DNA from: Haematobia irritans
Taxonomy: Eukaryota; Arthropoda; Insecta; Diptera; Muscidae
Direction: 5' to 3'
NCBI RefSeq assembly: GCF_050003625.1
Contig: NC_134397.1
Location: forward strand, 270,996,070-271,060,069
Length of the DNA stretch: 64,000 nucleotides
Made by a program: the position numbers and the translations under genes. Below are positions 13,501 through 27,290 of this stretch, one piece after another; within the stretch, counting starts at the first letter, position 1; each line of letters opens with the position of its first letter. The notes below the pieces were generated by a model. The model did not search any database. It saw nothing but the letters and a program-made list of their open reading frames with translations, and was not told where the DNA came from.

Positions 13501-13593
13501 CAACTGTTGTCGTATGTTATTGAAGAGAAACACCTTGCGGGTGGATCCAACTCGTTTCATGGGACTCTTTAATTCTTGTTCGTTTTCGTCCAT
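10591..13593 (-). CDS. srGAP: SLIT-ROBO Rho GTPase-activating protein (F-BAR, RhoGAP, SH3)
   Basis: Single open frame of 1000 codons. The start is the ATG at 13593 (MDENEQELK), with G at -3 and +4; the frame stays open 13 codons further upstream but without another ATG. An F-BAR membrane-bending domain fills about residues 15-400 and is rich in coiled coil. A RhoGAP domain lies at about 488-685, with the arginine-finger motif GIFRVSGS (Arg about 528) and KLYLRELRVPLFP. An SH3 domain lies at about 730-785 (AQFDFNARSSRELSLTKGD... NDWWQG). The C-terminal ~210 residues are Ser/Gly/Thr/Pro-rich and end in TTV. This is the domain order of srGAP proteins, which act downstream of Robo receptors on Rac/Cdc42 and shape protrusions at the plasma membrane. 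That function is family knowledge, not shown here. Notable: the whole coding region is intronless, while a 3' splice site just upstream (13938) indicates 5' non-coding exons elsewhere. Confidence 0.93.
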   Translation of the reverse strand: MDENEQELKSPMKRVGSTRKVFLFNNIRQQLNEHLRCLDNRVESQVSLIQELQDLFRRRGELELEYSKNLDKLVRSLQARHKEQKQKREQWHIFSAFSSWSHLLEQTQSLSKDHATLSELYSVNIVSSLQTTIEDVQRIYKKCRSIGYDIHEEILRVLEELYATMKTYQKYEAEWKAAEVKLMTAEAQQQKLEQTIQKEKLRSSKKYRMIEKEILKRRTKYSDARMKALKAKNEYQLCLESSNTTIHKYFIDDLSDLIDCMDLGFSSMISRCLVMHVTADQGRARAILNQADNLAHVIHLIDSQQDKQKFMEQYHAAFMVPKRFEFQGQFSNDLLEQSVQKELYVDMEHRLQLIGQRLNSLRTESEEIWKTLEMAEVKLLEHFNSKDCDVSPAFVEHNKSLLQKGGASMAFNPKLKAEKEEVEDFYINKIREYIRGTSRIARLDAKAKYLREMLITDNNAAFTREILEHPINSKRKRIGRKNQSGRPKLFGGSLEEYLESTGEDIPLILRSCIRVINLYGLHHQGIFRVSGSQVEITNFREAFERGEDPLADTTDASDINSVAGVLKLYLRELRVPLFPKFYFESFISISEMQTKADMVKGIRQFLQNLPNSVVIVIRYLFSFLNHLSEYADENMMDAYNLAICFGPTLMPAPEDKDQVQYQNQVNELIKNMIIYHEDLFPKELGGYEYEKYISPHTLDMDVGDSPSEVLTEDPESDAYPSEDESEVLEAMAQFDFNARSSRELSLTKGDCIILRKQVSNDWWQGSVNGKEGLVPDKYISLKLKDEVRLPPQNSQSMEHLYLENSCSSSTSMLVDNKDIAKYVVNDVYFNNATNSSACNNTSVVGGLGSNNGAIYAIPHQRKTSTGSGGNGSLGGGGSGSAGGLGCSSSPSANASGDSCTDGNAYAVTSEGHLFKHFAMSHHPNATTTTNTSARSTSTTPPLPPSSTPTSATPPPVNHSSLLKFMKNNSKQYHDEPHSFENAIEFQNAYDEQVEKFETTV

Positions 13594-13938
13594 CTCTATA
13601 GTGTGTATGATGATGACGATCGACGACGACAATTCCTTTGTTTGTTGTGTTAGGGGGATTTGTTGTTTTTGTTATTATTTCAGTTGGTTAGTATAGCGTA
13701 TTTGCAGCTGCTGTTGCTACTGCTGCTGCAGTTGCTGCTGTTGGTTGGTGTGCTGGTTGTTTGGTTGACTTGTGCTATTGATTAAGTCTGCTCTTTTAAT
13801 ACTTTTTGTTTTTACTTTCTACTTCTTCTGCTCCTGGCTGGCAGTTGAATGCTATGGTTGTTACTGTCGTGTGGTCGTTGTAGTTGTTGTTCTTGTTGCC
13901 GCCGGCTTGCTCGTTGATGTCGTAGTAGGAATTAAACT
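13594..13938 (-). other. srGAP: 5' untranslated part of the srGAP exon, CAG-rich
   Basis: On the minus strand a pyrimidine-rich tract followed by ttcaatttcag ends at 13939, a good 3' splice site. The exon would start at 13938 and run into the coding region. It contains CAG/CAA triplet runs (about 13700-13745) of the kind common in fly leaders. The upstream exon and promoter were not located. Confidence 0.55.
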
Positions 13939-14279
13939 CTGAAATTGAACATAAAGAACAAAGTAGATAAATTTAGTATGATTCGTTGCATTGCATAGTT
14001 AGGGTATATGGTATAGTATGGTATGGTCATTGACGACGACAACAATTTGGAGGCAAAAGGGTGCCTGGAACACATAAGAGTTTTGTTGTCATAGCTGTCC
14101 GTCGATATTGTCGCAGTCATTCTTTTTGTTTTCGTTTAAGATATGGTCAGGGTCGCAGCTAAAACTATTTCGTAGATGGGGATTATAAAGTAATGGGAAA
14201 TGTTTTGATATCGAAATTTAATCTTTATGAACCCATAACATGTAAATGTTACTAATGGAGATATGTAGTTAGAAACAAA

Positions 14280-16576
<2,297 letters not shown>

Positions 16577-17163
16577 ATTTATTTATTTATTTATTTATTT
16601 TATTTATTCATCAATACAAAGGAAGCCAATAAAGGCCTATTATACATGTATTGTAGTAAGAAATCATTTGTTGTAAGAGTTTCTAGACTTTGGAATCATC
16701 TTCCGTTGTACCTTAGAAATTTTTCTTTTACTAATAATGTTTTTAATGTCAGATGTATTGAATTTCTATTACTGTAACCGATAATGTTTCTTTAATATAT
16801 CACTTATAACTTGTCTATTGCAATTTTTGTTGTCTTTTTTTTTTAGTTTAACTATATTAAAATGGCTTGGGGCCTTAGTCACTTATATTTACTTACTTTA
16901 TTTTTATTTCTAAATATATTATTTTTTTTTATTCGATCTCAATTTGTGAATTGTATTTTTATTACATTAAAGTTTTATACTCATGTGCCTTAAGCTTTGC
17001 AAAAGTCAGTAGTATATTCTAAGTAGAGTGAATAATTTTATATTTTTCTCTAGCCGTATGCATGTTTTTTTTTTCTTTTATTCAGTATTATGAGATGTAA
17101 TATAGTTTTATTTGGCCTGTTTCGGCTTTTTATATTACGTTGTTGAATAAATAAATAAATAAA
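16577..17163 (+). mobile_element. LINE 3' end fragment (C-terminal reverse transcriptase region)
   Basis: A TTTA-repeat tract at 16577-16610 is followed by a frame ending SFVVRVSRLWNHLPLYL...CIEFLLL (about 16655-16777). That pattern, with W-N-x-L-P, is typical of the C-terminus of Jockey-like non-LTR reverse transcriptases. A ~380-bp 3' UTR follows and ends in an (AATA)n tail at 17144-17163. The copy is strongly 5'-truncated. The TTTA tract may be the tail of a second, minus-strand LINE piece. Confidence 0.6.
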
Positions 17164-17249
17164 TTATTGTTTTTTCCCGTGAAAAAAAATCTATGTGTAG
17201 AATATATGAAATAAAAGCTTAAAAACTAAAGTATTTCAGATTATTTATA

Positions 17250-17960
17250 ATTTGGATTTGGATGGCTCCCCAGCCACATGAAATTCATACAAGATATGTA
17301 CAAAAAAAGTAATATATAAATGATCCCAGCAAATCATAATAATAAGCTACTCAATACTATTAAAATATTACATAATCCTCTTTCTATAAGATTCGCATGA
17401 AAACGAGAATGACCTAAGGTCATTAGGAAGATGATTCCAAACACGAAAGACTCTAACTAGAAACGAATGCTCATATATGGAATATTCCTAGTAGAATTAA
17501 TGAAGGAGAATTCACGCGCCAAAACTTCTGGTTGCCCATACCTAATAACTTTATAAAAGTGACATACAGAGCGCAAGTTGATGTAATTCCTAAAAGAACA
17601 TCCTAGCAACTCAGGAATCCTCCTTGCAGTCTCAACATGTTCACAAATCCGTAAACCAAACACATAGCGAACAATTATATTTACCACTCTTTCCATCCTA
17701 TCTAAATTGTAGTTCCACTTTCCAGAATAAACTTCTAATCCGTAATTGAATTGTGTGATTAATAACGAATGCGCCAACCGAAGCCTCACATGCTGGGGCG
17801 TATAAGAACTCAAGGAATACAGCCTCCTCAAAATAAGACATACCCTATTCGCAACATTATTAATATGATGATCAAAGCATAGATTAGAATCTAGAGTAAT
17901 TCCAAGACATTTAAGAGAATTAACTAAGTTAATCCTTTGAATATTGTGATATATAAGACA
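17250..17960 (-). pseudogene. LINE reverse transcriptase C-terminal fragment
   Basis: Minus-strand frame with LKCLGITLDSNLCFDHHI, then LRRLYSLSSYTPQHVRLRLA and NYGLEVYSGKWNYNLDRMER, ending RVFRVWNHLPNDLRSFSF. This is the thumb/C-terminal region after the catalytic core in Jockey-like LINEs. It belongs to the same kind of element as 16655-16777, which it faces tail to tail. The catalytic YxDD part is absent, so it cannot be active. Confidence 0.7.
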
Positions 17961-18837
17961 ATTTTATAATGGTTAGGACAGTATCATACCATATAGAGTT
18001 TTCATGCACTTCAAAAGAGCACTATGTTAGCATGAGAATATTTTACAATAAATTTGGATATTTACAAAAGTCGGCTCGTAAAACGAAGTTCGATATAGTG
18101 AAGACTTAAAAATTAATTTTATAGAATTATATGTACTTAGTAGTTAATATTACTCAAAATACTATGAAATCATATAAAATTGAAGTAATAAAATAAATCA
18201 TTACAAAGAATAATATTTTCATATTTAATAACTATTATTAGAAGGTACCATAGTACAATACAATTTCGAAAACAACTTAAAACTGTTATATAAATACACA
18301 GCAAAAATTTTGAAAGTTCTTCTAAAGCCACAACTTTTAAGAAAACACTTCCAAAAATGTCCTCCCAAAGATGTTCTTTATTTTAACTGCACAGGAAGTT
18401 CTTTTAATTCAATTTTTTATAACTCGTTTTTTTATTTTAATGGGTAATTTGATTTTTTTTTTGTTTCAAACTGATTAAAAATAGAGAAAGAATGAATAAA
18501 ATGGAAGAAAAAATGCTAAATCCATTCTAGAGAAACTGCGATTTTTTTAAAATATCTGAGGTTGTTAGAGTATATTAAAAATCTTAAAAAAATAAAAATT
18601 ATTTATTTGGCAAAATATTACAAAATTCACACCCAAAACACAGAATTCAGATCTCACCCTTAAAAGTAATTCAAATTCAGTGGTGGACATCCGTCCTATG
18701 ACAACATCGCTTCTGCGCCAATTTTGCACCACTTGCGGATCCAAAAAGAAAATGTTCACTACTTTTTGGCAACGCTTTTTTTTGGCTGAATAATTTTAAT
18801 TCAAAGTTTCTTTTTTACTGGAATATACAGAAAATTA
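17961..18837. other. Non-coding, probably old repeat
   Basis: No intact gene. The stretch 18290-18780 (ending near 'ggatccaaaaagaaaatgtt') has the look of a dispersed repeat, but only one copy is in the window and I cannot classify it. Confidence 0.3.
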
Positions 18838-19014
18838 CAGTGAAACCTCTAAAACTCGGACACCCTGAAAACCGAATACCTCACAAACGTGGGACATAGC
18901 AAACGTCTCCAGACAACTCCTATACCTTAAAATTAACCCCTCATATCTGGACACCTCTCAAATGTGGACAAAATTAAGGCGACTGTGGGTGTCCACCTTT
19001 CAGAGGTTTTACTG
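18838..19014. mobile_element. 177-bp Tc1/mariner-pogo-like MITE
   Basis: Ends are cagtgaaacctct... and ...agaggttttactg, inverted to each other, flanked by TA on both sides (18836-18837 and 19015-19016). Interior inverted pieces (ggacaccc / gggtgtcc) extend the arms. CAGT ends with a TA duplication are typical of Tc1/mariner/pogo elements. There is no coding capacity, so it is a non-autonomous element. Confidence 0.75.
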
Positions 19015-21836
19015 TAAATTATTTTACATATTTCTCGTTGCTAAGTCTTAATTACCCCGATAAATTAAGTGATAAAAATCATGTGTTTTAGTACAGATGG
19101 TAATATTTTATATTTAATGCTATGACTAAAAATATACTGGACATTACCACACTTAATTCCTGGGAAACCGGAAGGGAAAATATGACAAAATCCCGGTAAT
19201 CACCGGGGAAAACCTAAATTCGACAATAAAAATAACGTTTGACCACAATCAAAAATTGATTTTTGTTTGGATTGCAGTTCTGCCATATTTTTCAATATTT
19301 GTAATAATCAACTTCATCAAATGTATAAAAAGTTGGGATGTCGATTTTTCCAAATATGAAAAAGATCTACTATTACAAAATTTTAATAAATCGAATATTC
19401 GATTGACGGTTAATATCCCTGCACTAAGAGTTGCACTAGCTAGATCTCGCTTTCGAACTTGGCAGCATGTGTGGACACAAGCCTCATATCACGAGAAGAA
19501 TCAGATATGATCTTCTCCAAAGACGCATCTAGCGAAGACAGCTCGCTATGGACATAGATCACTAAAATGTCTTTCATTAATTTTTTAACATTGTTCAGCT
19601 TTCTTTGATAAAACATACACATTCCTGAGAATACAATAACATAAACTTTTGTTTATAAATATAAATTTCTGAAATTATGAAATTAATAATTTTAAAATTA
19701 ATTTAAATTAATCGATACAAATTTAAAGTATTAAGGCACTCTATCACTTTTTTTACATATATTAATTAATACTAATGTTTTTAATTAAAAAGTCTAAAGA
19801 ATGTATTTTTTATGACTACTGTAAAAGCACTAACAGCTTTTATCATTTATGAACAATACAATTATTTCAATTCCGCGGCAGATACAATGCATGTCTATCT
19901 ATAATTTCGCAGAGCAGTGCTTCCCAAATGACACAATATCCATGATTCTGCCTTTATATATTGCTATTTGCAACTTTTACTGGTTTTTAATGTTCTAAAA
20001 ACAATGCGTTTGAGCTTCATAGTAGCCTAATAGACTTTCGAGTTTTGAAAATCCTGCCAAATCGACCAAACGACATTTAATTTTAGCCACAATTGACTAT
20101 TGAATTTTTAATGAAGAAATAGGACAGTCGACTTTGAATGTTTTTTAGAATTTTTAGACTGAAAAAAACTCATCGTAAAACCGAATATTTTAATCTGTAA
20201 GGCAGTAAAATTGAAAAATGTTATTGTTTTCAAAATCGAGTCCCATCGTCCAAACAGGGTTAGTCAATCGATTTTTAGTCACAATCACAGACTGTTTACG
20301 TGTTTTCTCAATATATTTATTCAATATTCGTATTTTTCAAACTGAGAGTTGTCTACTATTCCAAAATCTGCAAATCTGAAATTTATATTTTTAAAATTTT
20401 AATTCTCCAAGTAATTTATCTGTCGACGAACTCACGGTTCGAATTGTATATATTTATTAATCACCGGGTCTTAAAAAATTGAGAATATTTCACTTGAAAA
20501 GCATAAGCACGTCGAAAATTATGTTGGGAACTCCTGTCATAGAGTATGGAAAAGATAAAAACAATTATTGAATCAGAAGTGCTGTGGTTTAAAAATCTTA
20601 AAATAACCAAAGAAAATAACCGATATCATGCATTTTTAGATGAATACATAATAAACAGAGTCCGCTTATGATGACGCTAAATTACAATTATCTGTAAGAT
20701 AGGGGAAACCAAAAAGGTACAATACTAGATTGGTTAAATTTAGTAGGTCTACTAGAAATTCCTATATTGTTTGTTACAATGGCTTGATATTCGCCCTTAA
20801 ATTAAAACATGATCAATCCCACCAATAAATTGAATTTCGTATTGATGTTTATTTCGAAAATAACATCAAATTCTGTGGGTTGTCTTATTTTTTAATCCTT
20901 CGAAATATTCTGTGAAGGATATGTTTGCCTTAGTAAACGCAAAATGTTCCTTCCGTATTTACTTGGAATTAAATGACATATTTTTAACAAATATCTCATA
21001 TCTGTAAGGCGCAGCTATGCGGGCCATGTTTGGCTAGTTTATTATTAAACAATTTTTGCAATTAATTTTATCTAAATTTTTGTGTTTTTTAAGATAATTG
21101 TGTTATGTTCTATTTATGTTATTTTATGTTAAACAATGGTATTTACATGATAGCTCAAGCGTAAATATCGGTTCATATAACATCAATATAAATGATTTCC
21201 CAATTGGACTATTTAAACATCCAGGATAACTAAATTGCATCAAAATTAAATGTCCTGGTTTTGTTATAGCCAATATTTATTTTATTTATTTATTTTATTT
21301 TCATTATGTAATTTGAAGCCACATAGCGGCCAATTTATGTAAATTACAATGGACTACTAACCGTGACTAAAGTATAATTGAAGTTATGACAACGTAAAAA
21401 TATATGCGAGTATATAAAAAGTATAATTACATATATGAGGTATAAAATAGATTAATTAATAATATGACAAAAAATGAAATATGACAATTATAATTAATAA
21501 TATGATAAAAAAAAATGAAATATGACAAAACATTTTTAGTTCCCATTATGATTGAAAAAAGACAAAATAAGAAAATATTATTTACTCAAACAAGCACAAC
21601 AAAGCAGCACTACTAACTCGAGTTTGGATAAGCTTCATGCAGGTGATCCAAGATGGTCGAGTAATCTTTTACGATATGTCGAATCAGAAATCGAGAAGTC
21701 CTTTAAATATATAAGCCGATTATCCGAAATTCTTCTTATTAAGTATCAAAAATCGTAATAAAGGGTCCGATTTGACCGAAATTCAAAGGATAGATCATAT
21801 CCGTCCTTTTTTACTATAATATTCATATGGGCCTGT
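19015..21836. other. Intergenic DNA, no supported gene
   Basis: AT-rich. A TTTA-rich tract followed by a (gaagccacatagcggccaat)-type motif at about 21282-21350 resembles the 3' tail of a minus-strand LINE. Small open frames (19256-19510, 20300-20482, 21552-21758) have no recognisable domains. Confidence 0.35.
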
Positions 21837-22272
21837 TAGAGGTGTGCGCGTGACACGAAATTTTCGTGACTCACGCGTGAGTCACGCTGAAGGCAACGGC
21901 GGGAGTGTGTGTGAGCGTGATTAACCAATCAAATGTCGTGCGTGAGCGTGAGTCACGAAAATGATATCGTCGTGAGTGTGAGTGAGTAACGAATTTCGGA
22001 AAAACACGCTCACGAAAATAATCCCTCCTACGAACATAAAATACTTACGAGTTGAATTCATTTATAATTTTAGTGACATCCTAGGTGTTAAGAGTCACGA
22101 CATTTAAAAGATTTTCGTGCGTGAGTGTGCGTGAATACAAATTTTCTCTTCGTGAACGTGCGTGAGCGTGAGTCTTACGAAAATATACGGTGCGTGAATG
22201 TGCGTGAATAAGATTTCTCCGTCGTGGGTGTGCGTGAGTGTGAGCAAAATATTACTCACGTGCACACCTCTA
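21837..22272. mobile_element. 436-bp hAT-type MITE
   Basis: Termini tagaggtgtgc and gcacacctcta are perfect 11-bp inverted repeats. The flanks are gggcctgt (21829-21836) and gggcctat (22273-22280), an 8-bp target duplication with one mismatch, as hAT transposases make. The interior is built of many cgtgagtgtgcgtgag-type subrepeats on both strands and codes for nothing. Confidence 0.85.
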
Positions 22273-22417
22273 GGGCCTATATCACAATTTGATTCCTTAA
22301 GTATGGAGAAATCCATTTTCTCCATAAAATGATCTAGATTCTATTGTACAGGAATAATTATATATTTTTTTATTTTTTATTTTTGTAAGAAATTGTATTA
22401 TAAAATATTTTTGAATG

Positions 22418-24427
22418 ATCCCAGCAAAAACTAGGTAACCACATCTCATTACAAGTTACATTACCAGGTGTAGAGCTGTCATTACACATTGCATTACACT
22501 GCGGTGAGTTATAATGACTAACTTGTAATGTCAATAATAAATACTTCTCGGTAATTTTTGAATTGACATTCTCAAAATGTAATGCATTTGGCCGTTAATG
22601 ACTTAATAAAATATAATAAATGACGGTGCCATTAGGTATAATTATTCACATAATTGAGCATTTACTTAAAAAAACTCAAAAAGAATATGTTATGTAACGG
22701 CAATTCTGAAGATTTTTCCGTTAAGGAATATTCTTCACGAATATTTCATAATAATGGTTTTTTAAATTAATGATATTACCATTTTAAATAAATGCTTTAT
22801 TATACCTCATTCACATTACACTTTCAAAATCGACTTCAACTGTCATTTGCCTTATAAAAAAGGATATATAAAATCCACTTTTAGTAGATTTCGAACATAA
22901 TGTGAATCTAACTCCCTTAAACGACAACATTTATTTATATTTTAACTGTGAAAATAATTTGCCTGTAATCTTATTTAGATGATTTGTTACATTTTTGTTA
23001 TACCCTCCACCAGAGGATGGGGTTATATTAACTTTGTCATTCCGTTTGTAACACATCGAAATATTGCTCTAAGACCCCATAAAGTGAAATTCTGAGTCGA
23101 TTTGAGCATGTCCGTCCGTCCGTCTGTTGAAATCACGCTAACTTCCGAACGAAACAAGCTATCGACTTGAAACTTGGCACAAGTAGTTGTTATTGATGTA
23201 GGTCGGATGGTATTGTAAATGGGCCATATCGGCCCACTTTTGCGTATAGCCCCCATATAAACGGATCCCCAAATTTGGTTTGCGGGGACTCTAAGAGAAG
23301 GAAATTTCATCCGATCCGGCTGAAATTTGGTACATGGTGTCAGCATATGACCTCTAACAACCATGCAAAAATTGGTCCACATCGGTCCATAATTATATAT
23401 AGTTCCCATATAAACCGATCCTCAGATTTGGCTTGCGGAGCCTCTAAGAGAAGCAAATTTCATCCGATCCGGCTGAAATTGGTACATGGTGTTAGTGTAT
23501 GGTCTTTAATAATCATGCAAAAATTGGTCGAAATCGGCTCATATAAACCGATCTCCCGATTTGGCTTGCGGATCCTCTAAGAGAAGCAAATTTCACCCGA
23601 TCCGGCTGAAATTTGGTACATGGTGTTAGAATGTGGTCTTTAACAACCATGCTAATATTGGTCCATATCGGTCCATAATTATATATAGTCCCCATATAAA
23701 CCGATCCCCAGATTTGGCTTGCGGAGCCTCTAAGAAGCAAATTTCGTCCGATCCGGCTGAAATTTGGTACATGGTGTTAGTGTATGCTCTCTAATAACCA
23801 TGCAAAAATTGGTCGAAATCGGTCCATAATTATATATAGCCCCCATATAAACCGGTTACCAGATTTGACCTCCTACGAAGCGACCCCCATATTTCAATTC
23901 TGGCTCTCTACCACGTATGGACTAATTCACAATTTAGAAAACGATGTTAAGAAGTTTTAAGATACCACAACCCAAGTAACAGTCTTTCGTAGAAGTTTCT
24001 ATGCAATCCATGGTGGAGGGTACATAAGATTCGGCTTGGCCGAACTTATGGCCGTATATACTTGTTTATTTCTACAATATTCGTTTCTATTCAAGTAATG
24101 TTCATATTACAGCATTACTCGCCATATTTTGATCCATTGTAATCGGCTAGAGAAGTCAATATTTTCGAGTTTTGGTTGCCTGAGACAATAAGTGGTTATT
24201 TTGCAAACTTTGGTATATCAACGTATAAGTGATTACATATTAGGTGATTATATGCTTTAAAAGCACTAATTATTTCATGGTCAAAGGTATGCCTGGGGAG
24301 AAGTACTTTCCTCCTAGGACATGCGTATGTAAATGTAATCCGGAGCGATGACAATTAATAAGTGGTTACTAATTTTTAAACAGGCTTACCTACAAGATTA
24401 TCGGGTAATGAGAGTTTTTGCTGGGAT
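22418..24427. mobile_element. About 2-kb TIR element hosting another repeat
   Basis: Left end atcccagcaaaaact (22418-22432) is inverted at the right end as agtttttgctgggat (about 24413-24427). The outer ~900 bp (22433-22998 and 24068-24412) is non-coding. The middle is occupied by the separate repeat at 22999-24067. A single similar end (atcccagcaaa) is also seen at about 17323. No target duplication is obvious. Confidence 0.55.
22999..24067 (+). repeat. Dispersed repeat with internal ~133-153 bp tandem units
   Basis: Starts tataccctccaccag and ends near ccatggtggagggtacata plus gtatatacttgttt; the two CCTCCACC segments are inverted to each other. Inside, a unit containing 'ccgatccggctgaaatttgg' and 'ccatataaaccgat' occurs four times, at about 23302, 23455, 23588 and 23739. 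The open frames here are repeat-driven on both strands and not genes. Class unknown; the window-start repeat (1-771) is a relative. Confidence 0.7.
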
Positions 24428-27175
24428 ATTTATTTCCTACAATATTTAACTGAAAACATAACAATGCTCTATTGATAAATATAATGGGTTAAAAGTAATC
24501 TATATGAAATATAGATTATAGAAATCACACAAGGTTCTACATCTATAGTACTAAACAATTGTTATTCTTGCCAATCAGTAATTTTTATGACTTCAAACCA
24601 AACGATTTGGAATTGCAAGGTATTACTATCGACAAAAGAAGTATAAATAAATGATGTAATAGGTATACAGGTGTGCATTTTTATATAATTTAGATGATGT
24701 ATTTTTTTCAATAAAAGATTTGAAGAAGTACAAAATGCAAAAAACAAAGCATTTTGCTTACTTTTAAAATGTAGATTGTTTCGATACACTGCCCAGTGTA
24801 TTTGATTATCTTCTTGTATGTAAATTGAGGATTTTGCTCAGAACTCCGGCTCCGATAACATAATTTCATCTGATCAGCCTACAGTATACGTTTGGAAAAT
24901 TTTCTAGACATGCAGACATTCAAAGAATGTTCTTAATGCCTTTCTAGATACGTGTTTACACAAACTTTTATTTGTTCCTGGGTTTTAAAGCCTTTTAAAA
25001 GTGCATTTCATTTTTCTACATGAAGTGGAATTCGACTATGAGGTTCAAAAACAAAGATACGTCAAAGTTTTATTTGGCTTCTCTTGATATGTTAAAAAAA
25101 TTGTTTTTTACATACGAATTTAGTCTAACACATCTTGCTAACGTGTAATTGCTAGAAATTCGTAAATGTAAATGCTAGAATTTCGCCACGAAATTTCACA
25201 TGAGAAAGTCTTTAGGATATCAATACAGAAACGCTCAGAACGGCGGTTTCACTTTCTTTCTGAATGGATCAATTCATTGTTGTAAACAAGAGATGTTGTT
25301 GATGTGTTCATGTTCTGTATTACAAGGAATATGGACAGATTGATACAATCTTAAACGATATACCGCCCACATCCATTAATGACAAGCCACAACACAAGAC
25401 CCAGCAATCATTGAAGTACTTGTAGAGAATAATGCCGGTGGCGTCTGTATGAGTGACAATTGAATTTGTGTCCATGCGAATTTTTTATTTTGTTTTTAAC
25501 ATTCAGCATTACCATGCGAATATGCAAGATTTAATTAATTTAATAGAGGGGATATTTTATTCCATTTATTGAAACGGATGGTCTTAATAATTATATGTTC
25601 ATAATAATGGTGACGGTGTTATTTCTACTGGACACACGATGGGTTACTGGAGGATACTACAAAATGGATCACAACCACAAAATTGACTAATACACAACCA
25701 TTTCATATCATCTCCTCGACCTCATCAGTATCATCAAAATAGTCGTGGGGCGTACAGGGCGGGCATACAACAACGTACTTACATATGCATATATATCATC
25801 TGCCGTACGTATGTCTCTTTGTGTTTGTGGTTTATGTTCATACGCGCGTATATGCATGAATTTCTTCTTTTCGTAGTTTTAGTATACCGACACAATCTGC
25901 GATTCCGGGGAGTCTCATAATACACATATGTTCAATGTTTCCTCCTCTCGTTTACGATTCTATGAATGAATCTGGAAAGGCGTGTTATTTTGCCAATCGA
26001 ACGACAGCCGATCACTGTATCCATCTCTCACTTAATCGGAAGAGATTTTAAAGATTTTTTCTTTGCTTGCCACTTGAAGGAGACCTTCGCCACTTACCTT
26101 CAATAGGCAATAAATACTGAAAGTGTGGCCAAGTAAAGGCTGCAAGGAAGGGGAGGGTAGGATGAAGCAAACAAAAAAGTAAACACAAACATATACGGAC
26201 GAAACACATGAACAAGATTTTGTTTGTTTGTTCCATATTTCCATTCTCCATTCCAAAATCTCCTCCACACACAACACCATTAAATAAAGGCCAAATATCA
26301 TCATCCGTATTACACAAATACTTGAGAATGGAAATGGAATCGTTTATAGTATTGGGAGAAATATGTGCATTTTTTTGCTAGCTATGACGATAGAAGTGGT
26401 GGCGGTGGTCATTTGATGATTTCCGGAGAAGCCCCCTCGTACTGTCTAGTTTGGTCTTGTTGATGAAAGGCGCGGCGCCAGTGAATATTTACCTCTTTTC
26501 ATATGAAAGTTATGTAGAATGTTTGTTAAGCAGCAGCATTCAGATGTATGTGCCTGCTCCTGGCTGCTGTGGCTGTTTTCAACAACTCATATTTTGCAAA
26601 ATTTCCGATGCAAGTGCTGGATGTTCTTTGTATTTTTTCTTCAACATTGGCACAAAATTTTACACACATTACACTCAACATCAAGTCAGCACATTTATTT
26701 TAAAACTTAATATTTTTATGGATTTAACAATTTTTCTTCATAGGAACCGAACGAACGAAGAGCAACTGAGAGTGTCACTTGACAACTTTACAACACTGAT
26801 GAGAGTAGACACTTGACCACTTCACAACACTAATTCCTGCGAGAGGATAGTTATAAATTGAAATTAATTTATTTCAGCAATTGAATAACTGTCGATTTTC
26901 TTTATTTTAATTTTGTTTGAATGTTACAATACCAATTAAATCTTTTTAGTTTTTCTATATTCCGTTCGTAAAATCAAAGGATTCTCTGATCGTTTAAAAC
27001 TTTGACTTCTAGACGTCTAAACTGACGGCGTAATATCGGCGCACCCCCTTTAGAGAACGGAGTCGTGTCAATAATACCGATTCTAGAGTGAACGGCGTCG
27101 TGTTGAAAGAAGCCACTGATGTATTGCCATATGTACCGTTTGCACTATACAATATGGCTGTTTCTTAAGAGTATC
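24428..27175. other. Intergenic DNA, no supported gene
   Basis: No recognisable protein. The part from about 25300 to 26860 is less AT-rich than its surroundings and includes overlapping antisense frames without domains. It might contain a 5' exon or enhancer of a neighbouring gene, but no splice or promoter signal was convincing. Confidence 0.3.
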
Positions 27176-27290
27176 TTATGCGCTTTACAGACTATCAGTT
27201 ATTCCGGACGACAGTGCTCGAGTCGAACATATCCCATATATTGTGCTCAGTATAAGTTAAGTCCGAAGGCATAATGGATACTGCTGCTAC
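27176..27290 (+). repeat. Fragment of the repeat also seen at 38270-38375
   Basis: About 110 bp (gcgctttacagactatcagt... to ...ggcataat) match 38274-38367 nearly base for base. In the other copy this sequence directly follows the LINE/SINE 3' end, so it is probably a piece of a related retroelement tail. Confidence 0.6.

Noticed and set aside
17323..17340. Single atcccagcaaa end like the 22418 element
   Set aside because: No inverted partner in range, so a second element cannot be supported.
23023..23740. Overlapping frames of 75-128 codons on both strands
   Set aside because: Lie in tandem units of a dispersed repeat, similar in every unit and on both strands; no domain.
26032..26317. Overlapping 90-codon frames on the minus strand
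   Set aside because: Two frames of the same DNA with no family similarity, no splice or start context; likely chance in a less AT-rich patch.
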